Assembly: GCA_949152475.1 (NCBI GenBank)
Contig: OX424556.1
Location: 53,650,451 to 53,714,450, forward strand
Reading direction: 5' to 3'
Source: Terebella lapidaria
Lineage: Eukaryota > Annelida > Polychaeta > Terebellida > Terebellidae
Length of the DNA: 64,000 nt
The notes under the pieces are model-generated. The model made no database searches and was not told the DNA's origin. It saw only the letters and a program-made list of their open reading frames with translations. This document shows, piece by piece, positions 1 to 10,680 of this stretch. The first letter of the stretch is position 1. Each line of letters begins with the position of its first letter. A program made the translations under genes and the position numbers.

Positions 1-209
1 CTATTTATAATTATCCACATTCATCATCGTGCATTGTTCATCTCTCTCTGACTACATGTAGTTGATTTTTCATTCATCTAGTTTTTCATGGAGTATCACA
101 CTGTGTTCAAACTGTTGATTTGTTGAGCATTAATAAACTGAAACGTGCGGAAAAAGTTGACCATGATTTAGGTGCAACTTAAACATGAATTATTTTCGAT
201 TTGCATACG

Positions 210-450
210 TCGGAAATGTTTCAGACGCATCGGAAATGGTTTTAGAGGCATCGAAAATGTTTTAGACGCATCGACAATATTTTAGACGCATCGAGAATAG
301 TTTTAGACGCATCGAAAATATTTTAGATGCATTGAAAATGTTTCAGACGTATCGAAAATAGTTTTAGATGCATCGAAAATATTTTAGACGCATCGAAAAT
401 GTTTTAGACGCATCGGAAATAGTTTCAGAAGCATCGAAAATATTTTAGTG
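210..450. repeat. 20-21 bp minisatellite
   Basis: About twelve imperfect tandem copies of a unit like TTTTAGACGCATCGAAAATA follow one another, varying between 19 and 22 bp. No open frame is associated. It lies a little downstream (3') of the minus-strand gene fragment A. The bases from 450 to 600 show nothing recognisable. Confidence 0.85.
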
Positions 451-623
451 GTGTTGAAATTGACTCTAATTTCAATTTCTTCTTTGAATCTTTGCTCGGG
501 AGCAAAACTCAAAATTTTGGCAGATAGAAGCCACCGTATAATACACTGAAGACATCGTTTATATACTTGAAATCACCATTTTAAATGCACCCCCATGTTA
601 AAAGAAAGGGAGGCGTCAGATGC

Positions 624-818
624 TTATCCCCAGTCAGTCCTTCCGCTTTCCAGCCATATCACAGGTGCTGTGAGTTTTCTCATCATCAGTTTTTCGGCAT
701 GTTCCATTGATATGAGGTTCTGTTTCTCTCTTCCAGTTTTTTCAACTGAAGCGTCCAATTCCTCGGTTGGAATATGCTCTCTCGGGAAACTCTTCAAATA
801 CGAATAAATGGTCGACAT
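624..818 (-). pseudogene. Coiled-coil family copy A, N-terminal remnant (subtype 3-like)
   Basis: The first 24 or so residues (MSTIYSYLKSFPREHIPTEELD) match the start of the coiled-coil/zinc-ribbon family represented by genes B and H in this window. After the ELD motif the similarity fades and a stop follows within 65 codons. No central coiled coil or CxxC tail follows on the minus strand. The FPRE form of the N-terminus resembles copies D and G (subtype 3) more than B or H. The family's usual length is about 285-295 residues, so this is a relic left by deletion or replacement of the 3' part. Homology of the start is clear; the subtype is a judgement on few residues. Confidence 0.6.
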
Positions 819-1829
819 TTCATAGGTACGTTGTTTGTCGGTTGCTCATTTTACTAGTATTTTACTGGTAGTTTATCTTTCCACGACAAACTACTGTATG
901 TTATGGTGTCCGATGGCGGCCATCTCGCAACCTTCGGCTTCATGGTATGTAGGTGAAGATCTGAATACGCGGTATGAAGCGATAACACTTAATTCGAATA
1001 GTTTGCGCTCAGGGCTGTTTTGTTACAGCATAAACTAGCCTAGAGCAATTGGCTTTACCCAATTATCGCATTCCTATCCCCGATTGGTCATCGATCGAAC
1101 TTTCGTTCATTGTAACAAGAGACGAGGAATATGGTTAGCATTAACGTCGACATCTCATTCGACTGACAATGATGAAGAACAGGCTCACTGCTGCAAGACT
1201 GCCTGCGTATCTTATACATTTATCAATATTTAAATCCAAATGTCATTTGATGATTTGCCGTAATTTGTTTCAGACTTATAGTATTCTGTCAAAATATAGC
1301 CAAGAAAAGTCTGCAATCCTGTTATTTTGTGCTCCGATTATTTTGGGCGAGAATTAGCGGATTTAGGTTCATTTAACCGCATAATGGACCAAATAGTAAT
1401 TTTTGTTAAACCGAAAAAAGAGAAGATTTTGGTCTACCTATATTATTGTGTCGGAAATTGATTCCAACCCCATTGTGGCAGTGTAAAATACACTTATTCC
1501 ATCACATACCGAATCAATTTCCGTTACATACTGATAGCCGAGTTAGGGGCCGGTCATTATTTATCAGTTGGGGGGGGGGGGGGGGGTAAAACTGGGGGGG
1601 GGGGGGGTCACACTTTCATTTTCAACATTATTGGGGGGGGGGGGGGGGGTCATACTTTTATTTTCGATGGGACTGGGGGGGTCGGAGTTTGAAATTGGGT
1701 TATTTTGAGAAAATCTGAATAGTAAAATAGTTAAATAATTAGGTGGAAACAATCCACTCAATATCAGTACATGGACTGATTGGAGTACGCGATGGAATTT
1801 CATAACATTTTCAGTAAAACCACAATCTC

Positions 1830-2325
1830 ACTGAAACCGGATCACGCAGAAGACCATTCAGGAACACCAACATCGAGAGATGTTTAAACTGCTGACACTT
1901 GTGTATAAGTGTCTCCACAATGAAGGACCCAGCTATCTGAAGGATATGCTAATCATACAACAGCCTAATCGTGTCACAAGGTCATCAAATCATCTCAACT
2001 TAATCGTCCCAAGAACATGCCTCTACCTTCGCTTCCCGAAGCTTCTCGGTTGCTGGTCCAAAGCACTGGAATAGCCTGCCCAACACTATCAGACAATCGA
2101 ACAGTACGGATACATTCCGAAAGTCACTTAAAACTTATCTGTTCTCACAACACTTCGGTGTCTAGTACAATTTTAATAATGTTTTTAAGGAAACATCTGT
2201 ATCACATTTTTACCTATTCTACTGTCCTGTACAACTGTTCTCTATTAGTATGTATTGTGAAGTGCCCTAGAATGTCACAAATAGGTGCGCTATTTAAATT
2301 AATAAATTCAATTCAAATTCAATGC
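1830..2325 (+). mobile_element. LINE (CR1/L2/jockey-like) 3' fragment
   Basis: The plus strand encodes the C-terminal end of a non-LTR reverse transcriptase. One frame gives FKLLTLVYKCLHNEGPSYLK from 1880. A second frame, near 2037-2165, gives SFSVAGPKHWNSLPNT followed by a TFRKSLKTYLF motif, the usual end of these proteins. The change of frame shows decay. Downstream is a 3' UTR with a TGTGAAGTGCCCTAGAA signature and an ATTCA-type tail ending near 2325, as in CR1/L2-like LINEs. It is strongly 5' truncated. Confidence 0.8.
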
Positions 2326-2341
2326 CGCAATCCGTGTGCAT

Positions 2342-2546
2342 CAGGGCTCAAAATTTATAATTTTATCCAAGAGCCAAAGGCTCCTATTTCGCTCCAATTT
2401 TTAGGAGCCAATTGGCTTCTAGAAGCATATTTCATTATTACTTTACAGATTTTCATCAGCCAATTGGCTCGAGAGTTCTATTGCCAGGAAGCAAATCTGA
2501 AAGTTATGGGCCTATGGCTACCCACAAGTGGCAATTCTGAGCCCTG
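2342..2546. mobile_element. hAT-type MITE, 205 bp
   Basis: The ends are CAGGGCTCAAAATT and the complement of CAGGGCTCAGAATT. The 8 bp outside each end are GTGTGCAT (2334-2341) and ATGTGCAT (2547-2554), a 7 of 8 match. CAGGG termini with 8-bp duplications are characteristic of hAT transposons. The interior holds only short inverted AGCCAATTGGCT-like motifs and no gene. It sits a few bases after the LINE tail. Confidence 0.8.
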
Positions 2547-2554
2547 ATGTGCAT

Positions 2555-3540
2555 TGATCAACGCTCATCACTCAGATTGAAAAACTTTGGACCTAACGGA
2601 GCAGCACTACAGCTGATCACGGTGCCAGCAAGGACGAACCCAGATCAGCAGGGTCCTGTCACAAACAAACCACGGATCAATCAGTCCATACCACCCTGAG
2701 CAACATATCATCCCTTACGATGAACCCGAACTAGCATGTCAGAACCACAGACCGGTTTTCCACTCAAATTTTTGTCAATAAATGAAACCACTGAGGATAT
2801 TCCCCGAAGACCTCAGGACTATTACAAACCACCATGTAAAAGGCATGGATCTTTCCACACAGAATGGCAAAATAGTCCTGGATCGCCCCGGATGACCCGG
2901 GTAGTGAATCTGACTCACATGATTTTGATGGTGACAGAACATTATGAGCCCATCATAGAGCCAACACAGACCTGATTCAAGACCTGATTCACCAATTCTT
3001 CCCTGCTCAACAATAATTTGTGGAAGAGCCCTGTATTTTTCACGAGTTCGCTATGGTGTCCAGTCAGACAGTGAGGGTGTTCATGCATTTTTTTCCATTC
3101 CATCAAAAATTTCGGAGTCAAGGAATCAACTGAATGATCTTTGACCTATATCTCGAGTGTTTCAAGTGGGCTCCGAAACAATGGCCTGTGTAGTGAAAAA
3201 GAAAATGCTAGTATTCAGAGGAAAGTGATCCTAGATTAGATGTCTGAGGCGGAGTTGGGGTTGGAGTGGTTTTGCCCTCAAACACCTGTCATAATTAAGT
3301 GTCCATATAGAATATGCATACAAGTAATAATTGTTGTAATGGCGTTCACACTTGAAGCGAAGGAATGATGAATACACGAAGAGCACAAATCATAATATTC
3401 ACTGACCTCATAGTATCATAAATTTGCGACAAAAGTCACAATTGTTTCAATAGAAATGTAAATAAAGCGTAAAAAGCATTCAAGTATCATATGTTACTGG
3501 TGCGTTATAATTGTCATCAATTGTGAAGCATAGCCTCATA
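2555..3540. other. Anonymous interior sequence, no recognised gene
   Basis: This stretch lies inside the 1546-3701 element. A 79-codon open frame at 2736-2975 (plus) shows no recognisable domain and may be chance. No repeat, RNA gene or splice-consistent exon was recognised. Confidence 0.4.
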
Positions 3541-4461
3541 TTCATACATGGGGATTGGGGGGGTCATACTTTTATTTTGGATCTTTGGTCACAGATTGAT
3601 TTTCGATATCGGTGGGGGGGGGGGTTAAACTTTGAAAACTCATCTCTCGGAAAAAACATCCAACCCCCCCCCCCCCCACCCAGTAAATAATGACCGGCCC
3701 CTTACCATGGCACAAATTACCGTGAATTACAAAACAAAGGATTGTGATTGTATTCAGCGCGTCACATGCTATGTTTTCTGGATGGCACCGTGCATGCTCA
3801 TAATAGCATGCTAGTAAGGCAGGGAATGGGGTCAGGTTTAAAAGTCTAGTTAGTCAGTCTGAACTACCGCCCTAAAATGTTAAATTGTTACATTTTCTTT
3901 TAATCATCAATTGGGGATGGGGAAGTAGGTAAAAAATTGAATATCGTTATTCGCTTCGTGTTTGCATCATTTCGCAAGTAATTACCAGATTATATGTGCG
4001 CATGCGCAGTATTACGCAGAAATTCCACGTGACAGTAGTACTTCTGACCAATCAAGGTATTTTTTATGAATGGGGCGGGGCGAGGAGTATGTGTGTATGG
4101 GGTGGGGGGTGTACTGATATCAAAGGTACTGATAGCCGGATCAAAACTAGATTATTTATATTATACATGATTTTATAGGGTGTCAAACATATTTGGCGGC
4201 CTGACATCAATGATTAGCGGCCCGCATGTCCATCTACGGCCAGTGACGGCCGCTTATCAAGCATGAAGGGACACTAGAATGTAATGTATAATACCCTATG
4301 AAATGAATCTCTCAAAAGCACAAAAAAATTATTGCTATTATAAATAGTTGCATTTCATTCAACAAAGACATTTCAGACATTTGTTCATTATCAGTCAGCC
4401 ATGTCTTGCGGATAATCATTGCCGACTCGTCAGGTCAGATATACAGCATTCAGTGCACACA

Positions 4462-4662
4462 ACGGCGGCCATTTTTGGATCTTGGGTTTTCGCCTATAAA
4501 AAATGTGTGAGAACGCGAAAACACGAAGCGAAAAGACGAGATTTAGTTTCGAGTTTTCGCTTTGTGTTTCCGGGTTTCCGCTTCGTAGTTCCGTCTTTTC
4601 GCTTCGTACTTTCGCCCTACTTTTTTAAGGCGAAAACACGAGATCCAAAAAATGGCCGCCGT
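4462..4662. mobile_element. Hairpin MITE, 201 bp
   Basis: The ends are inverted copies of ACGGCGGCCATTTTTGGATC over about 36 bp with a few mismatches. The middle contains further opposed CGAAAACACGAAGCGAAAAG-like segments, so the whole unit can fold into a long hairpin. It has no coding capacity. It lies 12 bp from the larger inverted-repeat element that starts at 4675. Confidence 0.75.
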
Positions 4663-4674
4663 CGTACACCATAT

Positions 4675-6134
4675 CACAGGCTGTAAACGGCAGCGTGAAT
4701 TTGAAATTTCGCACGTTCCATCGGCGGGCCAATTTCAAACGTTTGGTGGCGCTTTCGAATGTTTGTATTGTGTTTACTTCCAGTAGGAGAATGACAGCTC
4801 GGTGCTAGTAGCGTGAATTTGAGGATTCTACCTGTCTATCGCATAGTATTTGAAGTTGAGTATAATCATGAAGATATCGGGCCTGAAACCGAACCAAACC
4901 ATGACTGTTCTGTGCAACGTGGGAAACTTTTTTTTCTCATTTCCATGATGTTAACAAATGAGTAATTGAGTACATATCGCTGATAGGTAGTGTAGCTGAA
5001 CCTAACTGACAATAATATACATGTACCATTTACAGGCAGGAAATTCCAGCGGAACTGTCATTTCTAGGCTAGATGAAATATTGCAAACTTCACACGTTCG
5101 CGGCGGTTTCAAATATTAATTTCAGGCAAAATGAGCCCATACAAGTGCTACCGCTGCAAGGAAAGCTTCGAAGACGTTACAGTGGTGATCCAGCATTGCA
5201 GAAAAATCGCATGCTGACGGCCAATTGTTTGTTTGTAAGGTGTAATGGGTATTTTTTACTTTCACTCGTACGTCATAGGATTTTTACAAAAACTCCCTGA
5301 TGGATGTCAATTTTTCAAGCAAAGATGACAAATATATCTATCTTTTCGTGTTAAATTTTGTGGGAAGGCCATACAGGCACTGAATAACCATAGCCATGCA
5401 TAATCATGCACATTACTGAGCTCCACTCTACACTAGTTTGTCACCATTATCATAATGATTCTGTTTTCTTTGAAATGATAAATGTTGTGGAATGATATTT
5501 GTATTTTATATATTTAGATTTATATTGTGCCAAACATATCTCCATCATATGTTTAAATGCGCTTCGATATATACATGTATATAAAATAATAATTAAAATA
5601 GCAAAATGCATGCCATATGCTAAATTTTACTCGATAAATATTTACTGAACTACTGCGAGTGAGGGCAATATATACACCAAGTTTTACAACTGTTTAGGGA
5701 TCATTGACTAGTGTTTTATTGCGAAGCTGATTCCCTGAAAACGCTTGAATTATAGCTCGTGCGAAATTGGCAATTTGGCGTTTCTGTTTTAGGTTGTTAA
5801 AACACTGTCCACAACTCAGTACAAGCCCGGATGTGCCAGAATAAATCGGAATAAGCCTTTCTTATTATGATTTATGATATTCTTGACGATTTCAGTGTTT
5901 TTTGGCAGTACTTTGTCGCTTAATTACAGGTCAACCATATGTGATACCAGTCGAATCAAGGAAACTTACCAGATTCGTGCTCACAGACGTGATCAGACAC
6001 CGATGTGTACACTACCGCGGAACTTTTAACGTTCGAAAATGCCGTCAAACGTTTGAAATTGGCCAGCAACGTTCGCAATACTCGCCAATGGAACGTGCGT
6101 AATTTCAAATTCACGCCGCCGTTTACAGCCTGTG
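4675..6134. mobile_element. Inverted-repeat transposon with ~50-bp TIRs
   Basis: The left terminus begins CACAGGCTGTAAACGGC and the right terminus is its near-perfect complement. Similarity extends about 50 bp, and weaker inverted similarity (GGCCAATTTCAAACGTTTG) continues inside. The total length is 1,460 bp and no convincing target duplication was found. A short zinc-finger-like reading frame lies at 5131-5217; 5300-6000 holds no gene. The family was not recognised. Confidence 0.7.
5131..5217 (+). pseudogene. Possible C2H2-like finger exon inside the transposon
   Basis: A 28-codon frame reads MSPYKCYRCKESFEDVT and then VVIQHCRKIAC before a stop. It has the C-x2-C and H-C spacing of a short zinc finger. 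A splice-acceptor-like TTTCAGG lies just upstream (5120-5126), so it could be an exon remnant of a transposon gene. The evidence is short and circumstantial, and chance is possible. Confidence 0.3.
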
Positions 6135-6347
6135 AGCATGGTAGGTGCCATACGAAAGACAATTCGTCCCCGACTATCACAGCTAAATCACACGCCGTGA
6201 TTCATATCCTTCTCTTATAACAGCTTGGCATGTGAATTACTGGTAAAATCAGGCCCACTACTTTTTGAGGACCGATTCACATAATTCGGATAGTGTCCTG
6301 CTTCTTAGTTATGTTTTTGATTCATTTACGTCATTTTTGTATAGAAC

Positions 6348-6949
6348 TACGGAAGAGGATTAAGGCCAAGCAACTAAATTTTTTCTCGATTTGTTGACTT
6401 ACGTATCTCGATAAATCGATCTCGATAAATCGATATTATCTCGATAAATCGACTCATTATCTCGATGAATCGAGATACTGTCTCGATAAATCGACTTATT
6501 ATCACGATAAATCGAGATATTTATCTCGATAAATCGATTTAATTATCTCGATGAATCGAGTTAGTTATCTCGATAAATCGACTTATGTCTTAAGCATTTA
6601 AAGTTCATGTAAACTGGAAATATGCTTAGAGTCACATTATTTATAGTGAACACTATATTGAGTAGGCTTATATGATCGACGATTATGACGTTAAATATCG
6701 AATAATACAGAACAAACTACCGAAATAAAAACTATACTGAAGTTATTATATCATATCTCTTCGAACGATGCAACATGTTCATGAATGAAATTGGTATAAT
6801 TGTTTGGTTTTTTTTAAAATTATTTAGCTATCATACATGGAATGAATAAATCGATTTATCGAGATACGTAAGTCGATTTATCGAGTTACGTAAGTCGACA
6901 AATAGAAAAAAAAAAACTTTTAATTTGGTGGCCCTAATCCTCTTCCGTA
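6348..6949. mobile_element. TACGG-ended inverted-repeat element with TCGATAAATCGA minisatellite
   Basis: The ends are TACGGAAGAGGATTAAGGCC and the complement of a copy with one difference. Inside the left end (about 6390-6590) is a tandem array of roughly 24-bp units of the type TCTCGATAAATCGACTTAT. The complement of the same motif recurs at 6847-6900, so the array is partly palindromic. The flanks TAGAAC (6342-6347) and TAAAAC (6951-6956) could be a degraded 6-bp duplication offset by one base; a simple TA duplication is the alternative. There is no coding capacity. Confidence 0.7.
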
Positions 6950-7333
6950 ATAAAACATATACCGATTAAGTATATTCGATTTAATATGGATATCTATATC
7001 ACATATCATTAATACACAACATTCACCACACAAAACAGCAATATCAAACAAACAATGATCCGATAATTTCCTAATTTCAGTTTCTGAGACAGTTATTCTA
7101 CGGTAGTTTGGACGGAATAGTTCATAATGTGAACACAAGTTCCCGTCATTTCCGATCAAATGTGATCGCGCGGTTACGAAGTAGCGACGCGAATCAACGA
7201 GAAGACGAGGCAAATCTCGTTGTATCGCATCGCAATCTCGCAACTTCGTGTCGCAACCTCGCAACTTCGCGTCACAACCTGGACACGAAATTACGAGGTT
7301 GCGAGATGGCCACCATCGGACACCATAGTATGT

Positions 7334-8212
7334 AGAGGTGTATAGTTACCACCTATAACTGCTTTTCATGCGGTCTCGTGCGGAGATCATGTGTGTAAGT
7401 ATGTTGTTATATGCACGCCGGTACTGGTTTGATTATGAAAGCAACAATCGATATTGAAGTTTCATATTTGACTCAAAGTGGTTTATCACATCAAACTAAA
7501 AGTGATAATTGCTGGGCTGCCAGGGAGCATGTATTAATAGCTTTGGTTATTAACGAGGATAGAGGCTATTTTCAATGGTTGTATCTATAGAATATACTAT
7601 ATAAGGTTATGTTCCACATCCTGGACAAACATCATGGTGTTCAGGCCATTTTGTATTGCAATCGTTAATTCCAATGGTCATTAGGTTCTATTTATAAGAC
7701 AAATGTATACTCGCAGCAAATTTCCACATATAATATATGCGATAGGCCATTGTGATCAATTATGTGGCCTTAATATAGCTCTAATCTAGCACTTATTCAC
7801 ACATAATAATAGACGATTATATGTACACGTATTTGTTTGCTTACTTGATATGAAGTGACAAACATGTTGACCGTCGGCATCCGACCTCGAGATCTTCGAG
7901 TGAATCGAGATTTTTTATACTAAATTAATAGTCATGTGGTGTGGTCCATTACCTAAAGTGCAACATATAAATATACACGAGACAATGGCAGATTATGATC
8001 GAGAAGATTTATTCGAATGTAACATTGGCATTAATCAATGATGGAAGCATAGTTTATAACGAAATTCACACGAAGGACTATATGCATACGACAGTTGGTT
8101 CGATTGTTTGGAGTGCGATACTGGTTTATCTCAGATAATTTTAGATATTTTTTTATCACCAAATGGCCACAATGTCTTTATCTAAACAGTAAACATAGGC
8201 CCAAGGGACCTG
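7334..8212. repeat. Array flanking unit, copy 1 (no gene)
   Basis: After the transposon nest the host array resumes. Motifs here (GAAGTGACAAACATGTTGAC, GTGGTGTGGTCCATTACC, GAGACAATGGCAGATTATGA, AAGATTTATTCGAATG) recur in the same order near 24.6-24.7, 29.9-30.4, 53.7-54.5 and 57.7-58.3 kb. These are the duplicated non-coding flanks that travel with each coiled-coil gene. No open frame of note is present. Confidence 0.7.
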
Positions 8213-8361
8213 TAGCTTACCGGCTAGCCAATAGGTGATCGGACCGATGGTCCGGAAACTTCAAGGTCACAATAATATTCAGCATGTATCTAAGCATTTC
8301 TAAGCTGTGAAGTTGACAATAAGTGAGATGTGCGTCATTTTGTGCTCTGACCTTGAAAATG

Positions 8362-8374
8362 AGGTCAAAGGTCA
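8362..8374 (+). promoter_or_regulatory. Perfect DR1 nuclear-receptor half-site pair
   Basis: AGGTCAAAGGTCA is the consensus direct repeat with 1-bp spacing bound by RXR-type, HNF4-type and related receptors in animals. It lies in the left part of the outer element. The match is exact; any in vivo function is inference. Confidence 0.5.
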
Positions 8375-9468
8375 TATTCAGGGTCTTGAGAATATTCAGT
8401 GTATATCATTTCTAAAATGTCCACAATTGATTCCCAAGCTGTAAAGTGAATAATAAGCGAGATATTAGCCATTTTGTGCTCTGACCATTTTGCTTACCGG
8501 CTCTGATCTGAATCTGAATCTGAAAATGTACAGTGCAGAAGTCAATTCTGGCATTTAAGAACCGGGGGAGAGAGAGCAGCGATGTACTGCTTTGCAGTAC
8601 TGCTGTGCGGAATGTGTCAGTGGATTTAGATTCGACTATACTATTGTCCAGCTTATTCCAATCTAGAACTGTTCGTGCGAAAAATGAATTAGTGAATTGT
8701 TTGGTTTTGCCTAGAATGGGTTTGAAACTTTGTGAGTTGTTTGTGACATTTTTCGATGCTGTCTATATCTTTTTGGTAGTATGGATCCCATACGATTGAT
8801 GCACATTCCAATGTTGATCGCACTAGTGAAATGTATGCTAGCTGTTTAGTAGAAGTGGGACATGACTTTAAATTTCGATGAATGAATTCTAGTTTGGATG
8901 AGGCTTCACTGGTGATATTTGAGATATGGGGGCCCATTTAAGGTCGTCCGAGAGTGTAATACCAAGGTAGAGTACATGTTTACGTTTTGTAACAGATGGT
9001 CATTTAGAGTATATATATGGTCTGTTTTATTCTTGATGGACATGATATAACAATTTTTGGCATTGAAACGCATGCCCCAGTCACTTGCCCATTTTGGGGT
9101 TACCGGACCTATGGTCCGATAACCTACTGGCATGGCGTTGCGTTCGGCGTCCGTTGTCCGTCGTCGTCCGTCGTTGTCGTCGTCCACATTTTTATCTTTT
9201 TTGTTTACGGGCGAATTTTTCTGAAATTTTGCACAAAAATGCTAAAAAATAATTCAAGAAGGAGGTATTTTTTATTTTTTTTATTTTCACATTTTTTCAA
9301 AATGGCGGCCGTTTTCGAAGAAAAATGCCCGATTTTGGACTTTGGCGGCCATTTTTTCAAAATCTGTTCAGTATTTTTTTTTCTTTTTGATACATAACAC
9401 TCCTCATATGTACTCCCATGATGTGTATCAGTTTAGTTGCGCTTGAATCGCTCAAAGTGGGCCATTTT

Positions 9469-9972
9469 TATGGTTGGCCAAACTGGTCAGAAGTAAACTT
9501 TGTTGCGCGCGATAAATAAGGAATTATGTCGCGCAGTAAATCAACCAATCATGTGAGGCGTTTTATATCGCGATCAAAATATATTTATGTCGCGCTATAT
9601 GTCAACCATTCATAACCTGTCTTTCAATGTGCGATGCATTTCAAATGATATTTATTGCGGGCATGAAATCACAGGTTGTCATTGGTTGATTTATTCCGCG
9701 ATCTAAATCAAATTGTACCGTGACATAAAACACCTTACGTGATTGGCTGGTTTACTGCGCGATACAATTGCTGATTTAATGCGCGCAATAAGTATCTTTA
9801 AATGTGTCGCGCATGAAAAGACGGGATATGAATGGTTGAATTACTGCGGGATATAAATATACTTTGACCGCGCCATAAAACACCGTCCATGATTGGTTAA
9901 TTTACCGCGCGGTATAAATGCATATTATTTGCGCGCAACAAAATTTACTTATGACCGGTTTGGCCAACCATA
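9469..9972. mobile_element. MITE, TATGGTTGG ends, 6-bp TSD CATTTT
   Basis: Inverted termini TATGGTTGGCCAAACTGGTC and its near-complement extend over 40 bp to a TTGCGCGC motif. CATTTT flanks both ends (9463-9468 and 9973-9978). The interior is built of opposed GCGCGATATAAAT-like segments and encodes nothing. The TATGG start and 6-bp duplication match the 902-7327 element and resemble those at 6348 and 38104. Confidence 0.85.
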
Positions 9973-10019
9973 CATTTTGGCCCAAACTCGGCCCAAATGG
10001 GACTTTCCCATGTTAAATT

Positions 10020-10680
10020 CTCCTATGCTTTATAATGGGACACATTATGCCTAATATCTCACTTAATATTGAGATTAGAGACTATGAATCAATTGTGGAC
10101 ATATAGGAAATGATATATGCTGATTATTCTCGTGACCTTGAATTCGACCTCTGACCTCAGTTTCAAGGTCAGAGCACAAAATGGCTTCTATCTCGCTTAT
10201 TATCTACTTTACAGCTTAGGAATCAATTGTGGACACATATGAAATGATATATGCTGAATATACTGATGACCTTGAATTTGACCTTTGACCTCATTTTCAA
10301 GGTTACAGGACAAAATGGCTAATATCTCGCTTGTTATCGACTTTACAGCTTAGGAATCAATTATGAAAATATAGGAAATGTTATATTCTGAATATTGTCA
10401 TGACACTGTACTTGATTTTCGACCTCATTTTCAAGGTCAGATCACAAATGGCTAATATCTCACTTATTATCAACTTTACAGCATAGGAATCAATTTTTGT
10501 CAAACTACAAATGATATATGCTGAATATTCTCGTGACCTGATTTTCAAGGTGACAGGACAAAATGGCTAATATCTCTCTGTTTATTGAATTTACAGCTTA
10601 GCAATCAACTGTGGACATGATATATGCTTAATATCATATATGCTGATTATTACCTTGAATGTATCTAGTGACCTGGCTAA
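10020..10680. repeat. ~115-140 bp tandem array with nuclear-receptor half-sites
   Basis: Five degenerate units each contain AGGAATCAATTGTGGACATA-like sequence followed by TGACCTTGAATTTGACC, a TTTGACCTC segment and CAAGGTCAGA. Units start about every 114-140 bp. The same unit recurs at 8260-8500, 11575-11840 and 48225-49335. No coding potential is seen. Confidence 0.8.
10279..10291 (-). promoter_or_regulatory. Perfect DR1 motif (complement)
   Basis: TGACCTTTGACCT is the exact complement of AGGTCAAAGGTCA, inside the tandem array of the inner element. Confidence 0.5.

Larger units (their letters stand above)
1546..3701. mobile_element. Harbinger-like non-autonomous element, TTA TSD, G-tract ends
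   Basis: Exact 18-bp terminal inverted repeats, GGGGCCGGTCATTATTTA (1546-1563) and its complement (3684-3701), are bounded by TTA on both sides (1543-1545 and 3702-3704). A 3-bp TTA duplication is typical of PIF/Harbinger and related superfamilies. Just inside each end are long G or C homopolymers (about 1570-1680 and 3550-3678). The body has taken in a LINE 3' end and a hAT-type MITE. No transposase is visible, so it is non-autonomous or its core has been replaced. Class assignment rests on TSD length alone. Confidence 0.65.
902..7327. mobile_element. Nested inverted-repeat transposon, TATGG ends, 6-bp TSD
   Basis: The left end reads TATGGTGTCCGATGGCGGCC and the reverse complement of the right end reads TATGGTGTCCGATGGTGGCC; the match continues for about 32 bp to CTCGCAACCT. 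The outer flanks carry the same 6 bp, GTATGT, at 896-901 and 7328-7333, as expected for a target-site duplication. The 6.4 kb between are mostly younger insertions (1546-3701, 4462-4662, 4675-6134, 6348-6949), so the original element would have been roughly 2 kb. No transposase is recognisable. Sequence at 940-1545 and 6950-7100 holds no gene; 7140-7300 has internal TCGCAAC-type repeats. The alternative is two unrelated short elements of one family, but the matching flanks argue against it. Confidence 0.6.

Noticed and set aside
1564-1803. Proline-rich 79-codon minus frame
   Set aside because: It reads the G homopolymers at the transposon end as PPPP runs.
6390-6590. CRISPR-like periodic repeat
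   Set aside because: Units are contiguous direct repeats without unique spacers, inside a transposon in a eukaryotic genome.
9017-9397. 126-codon plus frame, Phe-rich
   Set aside because: It crosses the LINE/transposon boundary and a T-rich tract, so it cannot be a real gene.
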